DNA of 64,000 bases. It comes from Ilumatobacter coccineus YM16-304. GTDB taxonomy: Bacteria > Actinomycetota > Acidimicrobiia > Acidimicrobiales > Ilumatobacteraceae. The notes beneath the pieces were generated by a model that was given only the letters and a program-made list of their open reading frames with translations, ran no database searches and was not told where the DNA came from. Each line of letters opens with the position of its first letter. The first letter of the stretch is position 1. The stretch is from the NCBI RefSeq assembly GCF_000348785.1, contig NC_020520.1, forward strand, positions 3,348,001 through 3,412,000, in the 5' to 3' direction. Made by a program: the position numbers and the translations under genes. This document shows positions 18,348-27,974 of this stretch, one piece after another.

Positions 18348-19658
18348 ATGCCAGAACGCCCCACCGTATACGTCGGAATGAGCGCAGACCTCATCCACCC
18401 CGGTCACATCAACGTGCTCGAACAGGCTGCTCAGCACGGCAGCGTGACCGTCGGGCTGTTGACGGATTCGGCGGTCGCGTCGTACAAGCGGCTCCCCCAC
18501 ATGACCTACGACCAACGGCGCGTCGTGGTCGAGAACCTCAAGACCGTCGATCGGGTCGTCCCGCAGGAAACCCTCGACTACGTGCCGAACCTCGAGAGCT
18601 TGCGTCCCGACATCGTCGTGCACGGCGACGACTGGCAGACCGGCGTGCAGCGGGCGACGCGCCAGCGTGTCATCGACGCACTCGCCCAGTGGGGCGGCAA
18701 GCTCGTCGAGGTCCCCTACACCGAGGGCATCTCGTCGACGCAGCTCAACGCGTCGGTCAAGCAGATCGGCACCACCCCGAGCGTTCGACTCTCCCGACTG
18801 CGCCGGTTGATCGACAGCAAAGACATCGTACGCATCATGGAAGCCCACTCCGGGCTCTCCGGGCTCGTCGTCGAGAACACCAAGGCGGAGCGAGATGGGC
18901 GCACCGTCGAGTTCGACGGCATGTGGTCGTCGTCGCTCACCGACTCGACCTCGCGCGGCAAGCCCGACATCGAGGCGGTCGACATCTCGTCGCGCCTCCA
19001 GACGATCAACGAGATCTTCGAAGTCACCACCAAGCCGCTCATCTTCGATGGCGACACCGGTGGCAAGCCCGAGCACTTCTCGTTCACCGTCCGCTCGCTC
19101 GAGCGACTCGGTGTGTCTGCCGTCATCATCGAAGACAAAGAGGGCCTCAAGCGCAACTCGCTCTTCGGCAACGACGTCGCCCAGACGCAGTCGAGCATCG
19201 CCGACTTCTCGGAGCGGTTGCGCATCGGCAAGCTGGCGCAGATCACCGAAGACTTCATGGTGATCGCCCGCATCGAATCGTTGATCCTCGAAGCCGGGAT
19301 GGCTGACGCCGTCGAGCGGGCCGAGGCCTACATCGACGCCGGCGCCGACGCGATCATGATCCACAGCCGCCAGAAGAGCCCCGACGAGATCTTCGAGTTC
19401 TGCGACCATGCAGCGAAGTTCTCCAAGTCGGTGCCGATCGTGGCCGTGCCGACGAGTTACCACCAGGTGACCGAGCAAGAGCTCGCCGATCGCGGCGTCA
19501 ACGTCGTGATCTACGCGAACCACATGCTCCGTTCGGCGTACCCGCAGATGAACAAGGTGGCGACCACCGTGCTCGAGAACAGCCGCGCGCTCGAGGCCGA
19601 CCCGTACCTCTCCAGCATCAACGAGGTACTCACCATCATTCCGGAAAACCACTCGTGA
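18348..19658 (+). CDS. pepM: Phosphoenolpyruvate mutase fused to a cytidylyltransferase-like domain
   Basis: PEP mutase turns PEP into phosphonopyruvate, the entry step of nearly all phosphonate biosynthesis. Residues of about 6-140 form an HxGH nucleotidyltransferase domain ([13 protein letters not shown], with an SS-Q signature near 129). Residues of about 150-430 form the PepM barrel. The diagnostic EDK-x5-NS motif is complete at residues 262-271 ([10 protein letters not shown]), which separates true PEP mutases from isocitrate-lyase relatives. The gene overlaps the next one as GTGA. The same N-terminal fusion is known in several phosphonate clusters and implies nucleotide activation of the product. 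Confidence 0.95.
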   Translation: MPERPTVYVGMSADLIHPGHINVLEQAAQHGSVTVGLLTDSAVASYKRLPHMTYDQRRVVVENLKTVDRVVPQETLDYVPNLESLRPDIVVHGDDWQTGVQRATRQRVIDALAQWGGKLVEVPYTEGISSTQLNASVKQIGTTPSVRLSRLRRLIDSKDIVRIMEAHSGLSGLVVENTKAERDGRTVEFDGMWSSSLTDSTSRGKPDIEAVDISSRLQTINEIFEVTTKPLIFDGDTGGKPEHFSFTVRSLERLGVSAVIIEDKEGLKRNSLFGNDVAQTQSSIADFSERLRIGKLAQITEDFMVIARIESLILEAGMADAVERAEAYIDAGADAIMIHSRQKSPDEIFEFCDHAAKFSKSVPIVAVPTSYHQVTEQELADRGVNVVIYANHMLRSAYPQMNKVATTVLENSRALEADPYLSSINEVLTIIPENHS

Positions 19659-21163
19659 CCAAGCTGGGTGCGTTCGTTCGCGAGAACGAGCGGCCCGGCC
19701 GGCGCGTCGCGGAGCTCACGTTCGACGCCGTCGTCCGGCCTCGAGTCGCGGCGGGAGTGCTGTTGCCGCGTCTCGAAGCCCGGGCCCGTGCGGCCGGGGC
19801 GTCGGAGGCGCTGCTGGCCCGGGCGGCGCAGCTGACCGAGACGCTGGGCGTCCGCTCGTCGATCGCGACCTACCGCCTGTTGGCCGCTGTCGCCTCCGGG
19901 AACAAGTCGGCGATGACGCCGTTGCTCAACAAGTTCCAACCCGACATCCCCGACCAGCTGATGTGGGATGCGCTCGAACTCGGTGGCTACGACGTGGAGC
20001 AAGTTCGACACGACGACGCTGCCGATCTCGTCGCCTTCTTCGAGCCCGAGATCCGCCGAGGATTCGTCAACGACGGCTTCTCGCAGGTCTTCGAATGGTT
20101 GCTGACCAATCAGCGCGTGCCGAGCGAGTCACCGGCACTGCGGCCCCTGCTCGAGGCGCTGGTGACCAGCGCGGTCGAGCGACGCGAGCAGACAGAGGCA
20201 GAGAATCAACTGTTCAGCGACGCGACGCTGCGCGCCGTCGCCGCCGATCTGTTCGCTCAGGAAGGCCCACCATCGTGCTTCCTGTCGGGAGCGTCGTTGC
20301 TCGCCGCCGCCCACCCCGACGTGGAGCGCGCTCGCTTCGGCAACATCGAGTTCTCCACCTTCGGCGGAGTCGATGGCCTCGTCGCCGGCCTTCCGTCGGC
20401 GTTCACCCTCGTCAGCCGTCGCGGCGACCACGTCGTGGTCCGGCACACACCGACCGATGCGCTCGCCACGGTGGTGTGCTGCCGGGTCGACGGTGGCAGG
20501 TTGTCGCACGGTGACGGCCGCTACACCCGCTGGTACACGCCGTTCGAGGTGGCAGCACACGACTTCGGCATCGGGACGTTTCCGGGCCCGAGCGACACCG
20601 ACCGATATCTCGACGAGCGGTTCGGTCAGTGGCGGACGGCGCCGTTCTTCTACGACGCGGTGCTCGATGCCCCGAACACGACGATCGACCGATCGCTCGA
20701 CGGACTCCTATACGTGTACTCGAAGATGCGCGACACGTTCGCGACCGGCCGTCGGCACTACGCGGACGAGTGGTCGGCGATCATGCGCGACCGGTTCGGC
20801 ATCGAGTACTCCAACTTCGTTCCGCGAGGTGTGCCGAGGAAAGTGCTCGCCACGCCACTCACCGAGCGAGAAGTCGATGGACGTCCTATTCATCTCGTCG
20901 TCGCAGCGTTCGACGCCGTCGACGCCCAGTTCATCACGTGGCTCGACGAGCAGACGAGCGATGGTGTATTCGTCGTTGCGGGTGTCGTCGGGCATCGGCT
21001 CGACGGTGACGCGAACGAGCGACTCGCACTCGCCAATTCACTCGCGTCCGTCGATCACGCCACACTCATCGAGACGCCCGACGATCTCGCCGAACCGATC
21101 CCAGGATTCGCAGTCGCGACGACCACGGTGCACGCCTCCATCGAGATGCCGGTGAAACGATGA
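19655..21163 (+). CDS. Degenerate LicD-like protein (active-site residues lost)
   Basis: A 502-residue relative of the next gene. It keeps the LicD-like frame: [12 protein letters not shown] near residue 210, [12 protein letters not shown], then [19 protein letters not shown]. Where functional members read D-x-D-x-D it reads [11 protein letters not shown], with no acidic pair, so catalysis is doubtful. An N-terminal helical region (1-200) and a C-terminal segment (about 410-502) also match the layout of the downstream protein. The GTG at 19655 overlaps pepM, and the stop overlaps the next start as ATGA. The simplest reading is a non-catalytic partner of the intact paralogue; decay toward a pseudogene is less likely because the frame is fully open. 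Confidence 0.65.
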   Translation: MTKLGAFVRENERPGRRVAELTFDAVVRPRVAAGVLLPRLEARARAAGASEALLARAAQLTETLGVRSSIATYRLLAAVASGNKSAMTPLLNKFQPDIPDQLMWDALELGGYDVEQVRHDDAADLVAFFEPEIRRGFVNDGFSQVFEWLLTNQRVPSESPALRPLLEALVTSAVERREQTEAENQLFSDATLRAVAADLFAQEGPPSCFLSGASLLAAAHPDVERARFGNIEFSTFGGVDGLVAGLPSAFTLVSRRGDHVVVRHTPTDALATVVCCRVDGGRLSHGDGRYTRWYTPFEVAAHDFGIGTFPGPSDTDRYLDERFGQWRTAPFFYDAVLDAPNTTIDRSLDGLLYVYSKMRDTFATGRRHYADEWSAIMRDRFGIEYSNFVPRGVPRKVLATPLTEREVDGRPIHLVVAAFDAVDAQFITWLDEQTSDGVFVVAGVVGHRLDGDANERLALANSLASVDHATLIETPDDLAEPIPGFAVATTTVHASIEMPVKR

Positions 21164-22689
21164 GCACGAACCCGATCACCGTCGTCACCCGATCGCTGCG
21201 CTCCCCCGCCGCTCGGCTCGCGCAACTCGACGTGCCGGAGCCGCTCTCGTCGCACGTGTCGAGCGTCGAGTCGAGACATGGAGTCGAGAGCGTCGAAGCG
21301 TACGTACGGTTCTTCGAGCAGCTTCTCGACCGCGCTCCCCTTCCGACCTATGCCGAGGTCGACATCGTTGCGCTCCTCGAATCCGACGAGCAGCGTGACG
21401 CGCTCGCTGCGTTGATCAAGCGAGCGATCCCGTCAGCTGACTCGTTCGATGATCTCGAGACCATGAACGCGATGCTTTTCCGGCTCGCTGGTCTCGGCTG
21501 CGACGATGCCGCCGTCGTCGAGTTCGTACACGCCGGGATGCAGCACACGCTCAACGAGCGGACCGGCACCTTCCAGAGCCGCGAAAAACACTTCAACTAC
21601 CACGATGCGCGCGACGCGCTGCTCGGCTGCAAGCGGATCTTCGACGCTGCGGGAAAGCGCTTCTTCCTCGATCGAGGAACGCTGCTCGGGTGTGTTCGCG
21701 AAGGCGGCTTCATCGCGAGTGACTACGACATCGACGTCGGGATCTTCGCCGACGAGATCACGCTCGACGAGGTGAAAACACTCTTCGAGGGCACCGAGTT
21801 CGAGTTGACGCAGGACTTCGAGTTCAAGGTCGGCGTCGCCAGTCCGACCGGCGTGCAGATCGACTTCTTCCTGACCACCCGCGAACGCGGCTACTTCCTG
21901 TCGAAGGGTTTCCGAAGCATCCACAATTGGTACTTCACGCCCTTCGAGCTGATGGAGTACCCGTTCTTGGGCGAGCGCTTCCTCATCCCCGCCACCTACG
22001 AGAAGCACCTCGACGAGAACTACGGCAACTGGCGCGACCCGGCGATCTTCTACGACCTGTCGTACAACGAGCCGTGCGTCGCCTACGGACGAGGACCCGA
22101 GGCGATATCGTACCTGTCGAAGCGGCTCGCACGTGCGCTGCGCCGTGGTTGGCGTTACTACAGCGCGGCGGCGGCCAACGCCCTGGCCCGCTCGTTCGAT
22201 CTCGACGTGACCGATCGTCTGCCGGTCGGGGTCGCGCCCACCGTCGCACCGATCGACGAGCCTGCGTGGGCACCACGCCCGATCATCGTCGTCGACGAGT
22301 TCGACTCGTATGGTCCTCGCCAGCGTCGTGTCATCGAGTCGGCCCTGAGCCTGACCCCCGATGTGCGACTCGCCGTGATCGGGTCCGACATGAACGACCG
22401 GCTGACGGTTGCTGGTGCGATCGACCGGGTCACCTCCGCGTCGGGCGCCCCGGTCGCGAGCAATCAGCGACTCGACGTCGATGCGCTCCTTGCCGACGGG
22501 CCACAGGCGATCGTGCTTGCTCGTCATCTCGACACCATGTTGTCGTCGACCGATGTCGGCGCACTGCTCGCCGCTGGATGCGACGTGGCCTTCTTCGACG
22601 AGTCGACGGTCGCGCTCGGCATCGTCGACGGGCGTATCGTCGCCAGAAGTGGCGACGTCATCGACGAGCCGAACATCTCAGCGCGCTGA
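21160..22689 (+). CDS. LicD-like phospho-substituent transferase with extra C-terminal domain
   Basis: A 509-residue protein. The LicD-like site is intact at about residues 172-194 (RGTLLGCVREGGFI, DYDIDVG), followed by NWYFTPFELMEYPF and a KHLDENYGNWRDP segment. The first 150 residues are helical. The last 130 residues begin RPIIVVDEFDSYGPRQRR and form an alpha/beta region I do not recognise. It overlaps the degenerate paralogue upstream as ATGA and is followed 38 bases later by the phosphonopyruvate decarboxylase gene, so it is inside the phosphonate operon. It is the best candidate for transferring an activated phosphonate to the glycan. Confidence 0.75.
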   Translation: MSTNPITVVTRSLRSPAARLAQLDVPEPLSSHVSSVESRHGVESVEAYVRFFEQLLDRAPLPTYAEVDIVALLESDEQRDALAALIKRAIPSADSFDDLETMNAMLFRLAGLGCDDAAVVEFVHAGMQHTLNERTGTFQSREKHFNYHDARDALLGCKRIFDAAGKRFFLDRGTLLGCVREGGFIASDYDIDVGIFADEITLDEVKTLFEGTEFELTQDFEFKVGVASPTGVQIDFFLTTRERGYFLSKGFRSIHNWYFTPFELMEYPFLGERFLIPATYEKHLDENYGNWRDPAIFYDLSYNEPCVAYGRGPEAISYLSKRLARALRRGWRYYSAAAANALARSFDLDVTDRLPVGVAPTVAPIDEPAWAPRPIIVVDEFDSYGPRQRRVIESALSLTPDVRLAVIGSDMNDRLTVAGAIDRVTSASGAPVASNQRLDVDALLADGPQAIVLARHLDTMLSSTDVGALLAAGCDVAFFDESTVALGIVDGRIVARSGDVIDEPNISAR

Positions 22690-22727
22690 GACGACCGACG
22701 AAAACACCACCACCACGGAGAACGAAC

Positions 22728-23849
22728 ATGATCAACCCGCGCAACGTCGTCGAGCACCTCAGGGGTCTCGGAACTTCACTGTTCGTCGGCGTGCCCGACA
22801 GCCTGCTGAAGCCGTTCGGTCAGTACGTGATGGCCGAGTTGCCGCGAAGCAGCCACATCATCACCTCGAACGAGGGCGCCTCGGTGGCTGTTGCTCTCGG
22901 TCACTACATGCGCACGAAAAATCCGGCGTTGGTGTACCTCCAGAACTCGGGTATCGGCAACACGGTCAACCCGCTGCTGTCGCTGGCTGATCGCGCCGTC
23001 TACGGCATTCCGATGATCCTCATGGTGGGCTGGCGCGGACAGCCGGGTGTGAAGGACGAACCGCAGCACGTCACGCAGGGTCGGGTCATGACAGCCATGC
23101 TCGATGCGATGGAGCTTCCCTATGCGGTGGTTCCCCACGACGAGGCCGGGGCTCTTGCTGCGTTCACCACCGCCCACGAGACGGCGATCGCCGAACAGTC
23201 GCCGTATGTGCTCCTCGTCGAGAAGGACACGTTCGAGCTCTACAGCGGCACGAAGGGCAACGACGCCACGCCCGACCTCCCCTCTCGCGAGGAGGCCGTT
23301 GCTGCGCTGCTCGACGTCGTTGCCGACGATGCACTCATCGTGTCGACCACCGGCATGCTCAGCCGCGAACTCTTCGAGTTGCGCGAGAAGAGCGGTGCCG
23401 ACGGAGCGTCCGACTTCCTGACCGTCGGAGGCATGGGCCACGCCAGTGCCATCGCTCTCGGGGTGGCGGCTGCCGAACCCGACCGGGAGGTGTGGTGCTT
23501 CGATGGCGACGGTGCCATGTTGATGCACACGGGAACGATGGCGACCATCGGCGACCACGGCACGCCGAACCTGCGCCATGCGCTGTTCAACAACGGAGTG
23601 CACGACAGCGTCGGCGGCCAGCCGACGTCGATCAACGTCGTCGACATCCCGGCGGTCGCCCTGGCGATGAACTACCGCTCTGCGCAGACTGCGTCGTCGC
23701 TCGCCGACCTTCCGGCCATCGCTTCGACCATGAGCGCCGCCGGTGGACCCTCGCTGGTCGAACTACTCGTCCGTCCTGGCAGCCGTCCGGATCTCGGGCG
23801 GCCGACTCGCACGCCTCGCGAGTCACGCGATCGCTTCATGGGGGCCTGA
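22728..23849 (+). CDS. ppd: Phosphonopyruvate decarboxylase
   Basis: A 373-residue thiamine-diphosphate enzyme that turns phosphonopyruvate into phosphonoacetaldehyde, pulling the unfavourable PEP mutase step forward. The N-terminal half has GVPDSLLKPF, SNEGASVAVALGHYM (with the catalytic Glu) and YLQNSGIGNTVNPL, all typical of this family. The C-terminal half has the TPP motif starting at WCFDGDGAMLMH and ending in FNNGVHDSVGGQPT. The ATG at 22728 has GGAG 8 bases upstream, which decides the start; the much longer frame is a shadow of the LicD-like gene. The following dehydrogenase starts 2 bases after its stop. Confidence 0.95.
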   Translation: MINPRNVVEHLRGLGTSLFVGVPDSLLKPFGQYVMAELPRSSHIITSNEGASVAVALGHYMRTKNPALVYLQNSGIGNTVNPLLSLADRAVYGIPMILMVGWRGQPGVKDEPQHVTQGRVMTAMLDAMELPYAVVPHDEAGALAAFTTAHETAIAEQSPYVLLVEKDTFELYSGTKGNDATPDLPSREEAVAALLDVVADDALIVSTTGMLSRELFELREKSGADGASDFLTVGGMGHASAIALGVAAAEPDREVWCFDGDGAMLMHTGTMATIGDHGTPNLRHALFNNGVHDSVGGQPTSINVVDIPAVALAMNYRSAQTASSLADLPAIASTMSAAGGPSLVELLVRPGSRPDLGRPTRTPRESRDRFMGA

Positions 23850-23851
23850 GC

Positions 23852-25018
23852 GTGGCAGACGTCCCGCCCCCGAGCCGCCATCACTCCGGCGAGCACGCGT
23901 TGGCCCGGCTCGCCGACGAGTTGATCGACGCGGGGACCGTACGTGTCCTGCTCGTCACCGGGCGCCGTTCGTTCACCGAGTCGGGCGCCGAGTCTCAGGT
24001 CGCTCGGCTGGCCGAGCACGCCGACGTCCGCCGGTGGAGTGACGTCTCCCCCAACACCGATTCGGTCGAACTGCTCACCGGGCTCGAGATCGTCGAGGAG
24101 TTCCAGCCCGACTACATCCTCGGTGTCGGCGGCGGCAGCGTCATGGACATGGCGAAGCTGCTGTGCGCATATCCGTCGAATCTCGCTCACGATGCGCTCC
24201 TCGAGCGCATCGACGCCGGAAGCCCGCTCGGTGAGCGGACAGTCGGATTGGGCCTCGCTCCGACCACCAGCGGTTCCGGGAGCGAAGCGACGCACTTCGC
24301 CGTTGTCTACATCGGCGACGCGAAGTACTCCGTTGCCGGCCCCGTGCTGCGAGCAGACACCGTCGCTCTCGATCCGACGTTCACCACGAGCGGTAGCGCT
24401 CACCAGCGGGCCACGTCGGGCATGGACGCCGTCTGTCAGGCGATCGAGAGTCGATGGGCCTCGGGCGCCACCCGTCGCAGCCGTCGCTACGCCGACTTCG
24501 CGATGGAGCTCCTCCTCCCGTCGATCCGCCCGTTCGTCGCCGGTGATGACGCTCACGCGGCAGCCATGCAGCTCGGCAGCCACCTCGCGGGACGAGCGAT
24601 CGACATCTCGAAGACGACCGCTGCACATGCGCTGTCGTACGCCATCACCAAGCGGTACGGGGTCGACCACGGAAACGCTGCGGCGCTCACGCTGGGTCAC
24701 TTCATCGAGGACCACGTGACGGTTGACGGCTCAAGACTTCAAGATTCCGTGTCGATGCAAGACCATGGCGAATCGTTGCAACGGATCACTGCGCTGCTCG
24801 GCGCCCCCGATGGAGCCGGAGCTCGCGCTGCGTTCATCGAACTCCTCGATGACCTCGGGTTGCCGTTCAACCTCTCGATGGTCGGCGATGTCGATGACGC
24901 CGACCTCGCCGACATGGCCGCATCGGTCAACGTTCAGCGCCTCGGGAACAACCCGGTGGTGTACGACACCGATGGCCTCGTCGACATCTTGCAGCGCGCG
25001 GTTCGCGCTCACCACTGA
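23852..25018 (+). CDS. Iron-type alcohol dehydrogenase, predicted phosphonoacetaldehyde reductase
   Basis: A 388-residue group III alcohol dehydrogenase. It has GVGGGSVMDMAKL for NAD(P) binding and TTSGSGSEATHFAV, close to the phosphonoacetaldehyde reductases that make 2-hydroxyethylphosphonate. Metal ligands would be Asp near 191 and His near 258 and 272 (AHALSY, VDHGNAA). The usual second ligand His is Gln here (GMDAVCQAIES). No 2-aminoethylphosphonate transaminase is in the window, so reduction rather than amination is the likely fate of the aldehyde. The GTG at 23852 sits right after the decarboxylase stop. The gene ends the phosphonate set. Confidence 0.85.
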   Translation: MADVPPPSRHHSGEHALARLADELIDAGTVRVLLVTGRRSFTESGAESQVARLAEHADVRRWSDVSPNTDSVELLTGLEIVEEFQPDYILGVGGGSVMDMAKLLCAYPSNLAHDALLERIDAGSPLGERTVGLGLAPTTSGSGSEATHFAVVYIGDAKYSVAGPVLRADTVALDPTFTTSGSAHQRATSGMDAVCQAIESRWASGATRRSRRYADFAMELLLPSIRPFVAGDDAHAAAMQLGSHLAGRAIDISKTTAAHALSYAITKRYGVDHGNAAALTLGHFIEDHVTVDGSRLQDSVSMQDHGESLQRITALLGAPDGAGARAAFIELLDDLGLPFNLSMVGDVDDADLADMAASVNVQRLGNNPVVYDTDGLVDILQRAVRAHH

Positions 25019-25057
25019 CCCTGGCGCGACCACCATCGCAGCCGTCGGCGTGGTCAA

Positions 25058-26377
25058 ATGACTGTTGCCATGAAGCGACCCCTCGGCATCTTCGCCGCGC
25101 TCGGTGCAGCCGTCTCGTTGTTCGGCCCGATGAATTCGATCGACGCTGCCACGACGACGACGGAGGTCGTGAAGATCGCCGACGGTGACACCTTCGACGC
25201 CGAAGTGTTCGGCGAGGTCCAACGAGTCCGAATGCTGGGGATCAACTCGACCGAGACCGGCGAATGCCACGCCGAGGCCGCGAAGGTGTGGCTCAAGGAG
25301 CGCATCGAGGGCCGAGACGTCGAACTCACGGCGAAGGACCCGAGCGTCACGTTGAACTTCGGACGACCGGCACGATTCGTCGACCTCGACGGCGACGACA
25401 TCGGAGCCGAGATGCTCGAACTGGGCCTCGTCACCCCCTACCCCCACCCGACCGAGAACGCCCGCAACGCCAAGTACCTCGATCTCGCTGCCGAAGCGAA
25501 GTCGAAGGGCATCGGCGTGTGGGATGACGACGCCTGCGGCAGTGGGCCTGCTCAAGACTCCGGCGTCAACCTCCACGTTCGGTGGGACGCCGAGGAAGAC
25601 GACTCGAAGAACGTCAACGGCGAGTGGATCGACGTCTACAACCCGTCGAACGAGCCGCTCGATCTGGCCGGATGGCGTGTGCGTGATTCATCGACACGCT
25701 TCTACGACTTCGCTCGAGGGACGACGGTCCAGCCTGGCGCCTACGTTCGCCTCCACATCGGCCGAGGGACCGACAACGCGGTCCACAAGTACTGGAACAT
25801 GGACCACCCGATCTTCGACAACGATCTCGGCGAATCTGTCTATCTCTTCGACCCCGACGGCGACATTCGCGACAGTTTCGCCTACCGGTGCCGACTCGAC
25901 TGCGTCAACCGGTACACCGACCTGACGCTCGGCATGAACGCCGACGCTGCGGGCGATGACAACACGAACATCAACGGCGAGTGGATCGATCTGATCAACA
26001 ACGGTGATCGTCGAATCAAGCTGTACGGCACCTACATCGAGACCTTTCCGTATGCATACCACTTCGAGCCTCATCACTCGATCGGGGCGAACAGCGTGCT
26101 GCGCATCTACGTCGGACGCGGCACGAACAGCGGCCAGACGCTCTACATGAACAAGACTGCGCCGATTCTGACAAATGCCGGCGAGACGGTCACCCTGAAA
26201 CGCAAGGACGGACTGGTGCTCGAGAAGCTGGTCTGGCCGGTGCCGTTCGTGTCGTGCACCGTGACGCCAGGACCGCCCGCTCCCCCGAGCGACCCGGTCG
26301 ACGGGTCGGTCAGCGGGGTGCGTGGTGGAGCCGCCGCGACGGTCGGAGCCGAACGGCTCGGCACCATCTGCGAATGA
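25058..26377 (+). CDS. Secreted nuclease: SNase domain with two lamin-tail domains
   Basis: A 439-residue exported protein. A signal peptide covers about residues 1-30, with MKRP at the fifth codon as an alternative start (25070). Residues of about 35-155 form a staphylococcal-nuclease-like domain: DGDTFD, VRMLGINSTETGE and GRPARFVDL carry the Arg/Glu/Arg set. Two lamin-tail-like beta domains follow (about 170-280 and 300-400), each with NxNGEWIDxxN and a later GRGTxx segment. These domains are common in secreted actinobacterial nucleases and may bind DNA or the surface. It follows the phosphonate genes by 39 bases but has no clear link to that pathway. Confidence 0.85.
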   Translation: MTVAMKRPLGIFAALGAAVSLFGPMNSIDAATTTTEVVKIADGDTFDAEVFGEVQRVRMLGINSTETGECHAEAAKVWLKERIEGRDVELTAKDPSVTLNFGRPARFVDLDGDDIGAEMLELGLVTPYPHPTENARNAKYLDLAAEAKSKGIGVWDDDACGSGPAQDSGVNLHVRWDAEEDDSKNVNGEWIDVYNPSNEPLDLAGWRVRDSSTRFYDFARGTTVQPGAYVRLHIGRGTDNAVHKYWNMDHPIFDNDLGESVYLFDPDGDIRDSFAYRCRLDCVNRYTDLTLGMNADAAGDDNTNINGEWIDLINNGDRRIKLYGTYIETFPYAYHFEPHHSIGANSVLRIYVGRGTNSGQTLYMNKTAPILTNAGETVTLKRKDGLVLEKLVWPVPFVSCTVTPGPPAPPSDPVDGSVSGVRGGAAATVGAERLGTICE

Positions 26378-26395
26378 GTCGGTTCGATCAGCACC

Positions 26396-26419
26396 GGAGG
26401 CGTTCGGCGGAGCGCCTCC
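26396..26419. terminator. Candidate bidirectional hairpin between convergent genes
   Basis: A 7-bp perfect stem (GGAGGCG and CGCCTCC) with a 10-base loop lies in the 76-base gap between the nuclease stop and the convergent ugd stop. There is no T-run, so intrinsic termination is only suggested by position and stem. Confidence 0.4.
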
Positions 26420-26453
26420 CGCCCGTTCGCAACGTGCGCGCTGCTGTCCGTGG

Positions 26454-27773
26454 TCAGTTGCGGCCGACGCCGTCGTAGCCGAGACCGGCGGACTTGACGG
26501 CGAACGGGTCGAACAGGTTGCGCATGTCGACCACGGTCGTACCTGCCCCGGCACGCGCCGCGACCTGATCGAGATCGACCTTCGCGAACTCGGGCCACTC
26601 GGTGAACACACAGATCACATCAGCACCATCAGCAACATCGATCAACTCCTTGGTCAACTCGATGCCGTCGAGCGTCGATTCCTGATGCGGCGACAACTCA
26701 CCACACGTCGTCGGATCGAACGCCCGCACACGAGCACCAGCGCGGCGCAGATCCGCAATGATCGCCATCGCCGGCGACTCACGCAGATCGTCGGTGCCGG
26801 CCTTGAACGTCAAGCCCATCGCACCGACCGTCACACCCGACAGATTCGAATGATGACGACCAACCGCTTTCGCGACCTTGTCGATCATCCGACCACGCTG
26901 CTCGGTGTTCACGTCGATGACACCCTTCATCATCGAGAAGTTGTAGCCGTGCTCCTCGGCGATCTTCACCAACGCACGCGAATCCTTCGGGAAACACGAA
27001 CCACCCCAACCCGGGCCCGGCTTCAAGAACTGACCACCGATACGAGTATCGGAACCAATCCCGTCGACCACCGCAGCAACATCAGCACCAACCGCTTCAC
27101 ACATCGCCGCAACCGCGTTCACGAACGAGATCTTCATCGCCAAGAACCCGTTCGCCGCGTACTTGATCGTCTCCGCCGACGCCGGATCGGTGATGATGAT
27201 CGGCGTGTCGATCGAGTCATACAACTCAGCAACCTTCTCCGCCGCACCACGATCCGCCGAACCAATCACCACACGATCAGGCTGCAAGAAATCACGAACC
27301 GCAGTGCCCTCACGCAAGAACTCCGGATTCGACACCACGAACACATCATCACGCTGCAACTCACGCTCCACCGCAACCGTCGACCCCACCGGAACCGTCG
27401 ACTTGTTCACCACCACCGCACCCGGCTTCAAAATCGGAGCGATCTCACGCGCCGCCTGCTGGATGTACGACAAATCCGCACTCCCATCATCACCCTGAGG
27501 CGTCGGCACACACAAAAACACGATGTCGGCATCGGTGGCGGCCGCCCGCGACCCCAACACGAACTCCAACCGACCAACACCACGAGCATCGTTCACGATC
27601 TGCTCCAGCCCATCCTCCACGATCGGAATGTGACCGTCGTTCAACAGATCGACCTTGCGCTGATCGATGTCACCACACACCACACGATGACCCATGTGCG
27701 CAAAACACGCACCCGTCGTGAGACCGACATAACCAGTCCCCACAACCCCCAAACGAATCTCGGTTTCTGGCAT
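26454..27773 (-). CDS. ugd: UDP-glucose 6-dehydrogenase
   Basis: A 439-residue enzyme that oxidises UDP-glucose to UDP-glucuronate. The N-terminal NAD fold begins RLGVVGTGYVGLTTGACFA. The catalytic block has GPGWGGSCFPKDSRAL with the nucleophilic Cys, the KYAANGFLAMKISF segment carries the catalytic Lys, and LTFKAGTDDLRESP is present. The ATG at 27773 fits the normal N-terminus; the longer frame adds 54 non-homologous residues. Its stop is convergent with the nuclease gene, and about 200 gene-free bases lie upstream. The glycosaminoglycan-synthase-like gene is one gene upstream, so the product is likely to feed that polymerase. Confidence 0.95.
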   Translation of the reverse strand: MPETEIRLGVVGTGYVGLTTGACFAHMGHRVVCGDIDQRKVDLLNDGHIPIVEDGLEQIVNDARGVGRLEFVLGSRAAATDADIVFLCVPTPQGDDGSADLSYIQQAAREIAPILKPGAVVVNKSTVPVGSTVAVERELQRDDVFVVSNPEFLREGTAVRDFLQPDRVVIGSADRGAAEKVAELYDSIDTPIIITDPASAETIKYAANGFLAMKISFVNAVAAMCEAVGADVAAVVDGIGSDTRIGGQFLKPGPGWGGSCFPKDSRALVKIAEEHGYNFSMMKGVIDVNTEQRGRMIDKVAKAVGRHHSNLSGVTVGAMGLTFKAGTDDLRESPAMAIIADLRRAGARVRAFDPTTCGELSPHQESTLDGIELTKELIDVADGADVICVFTEWPEFAKVDLDQVAARAGAGTTVVDMRNLFDPFAVKSAGLGYDGVGRN

Positions 27774-27974
27774 CGGAGTTTCGTAACTTCGAGAGCTCCT
27801 CGCTGTCGCTGATGCTCTGGACTCGGGTTTCACGCCGCCGAAGCGTACCCGAAGCCCTTCAGCGCTGACGCCGCTTGCACCATGATCTGCCGCAGCGCGA
27901 ATCGGTCGCTCGAACGGCCGCCGAGAAGCGAGCACTCACCTCTCGCGGTCGCCGACGACCGATTGCGACGAGCG

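Noticed and set aside
22728-25018. 2-aminoethylphosphonate pathway
   Set aside because: No transaminase of the AEP type found; the dehydrogenase points to hydroxyethylphosphonate.
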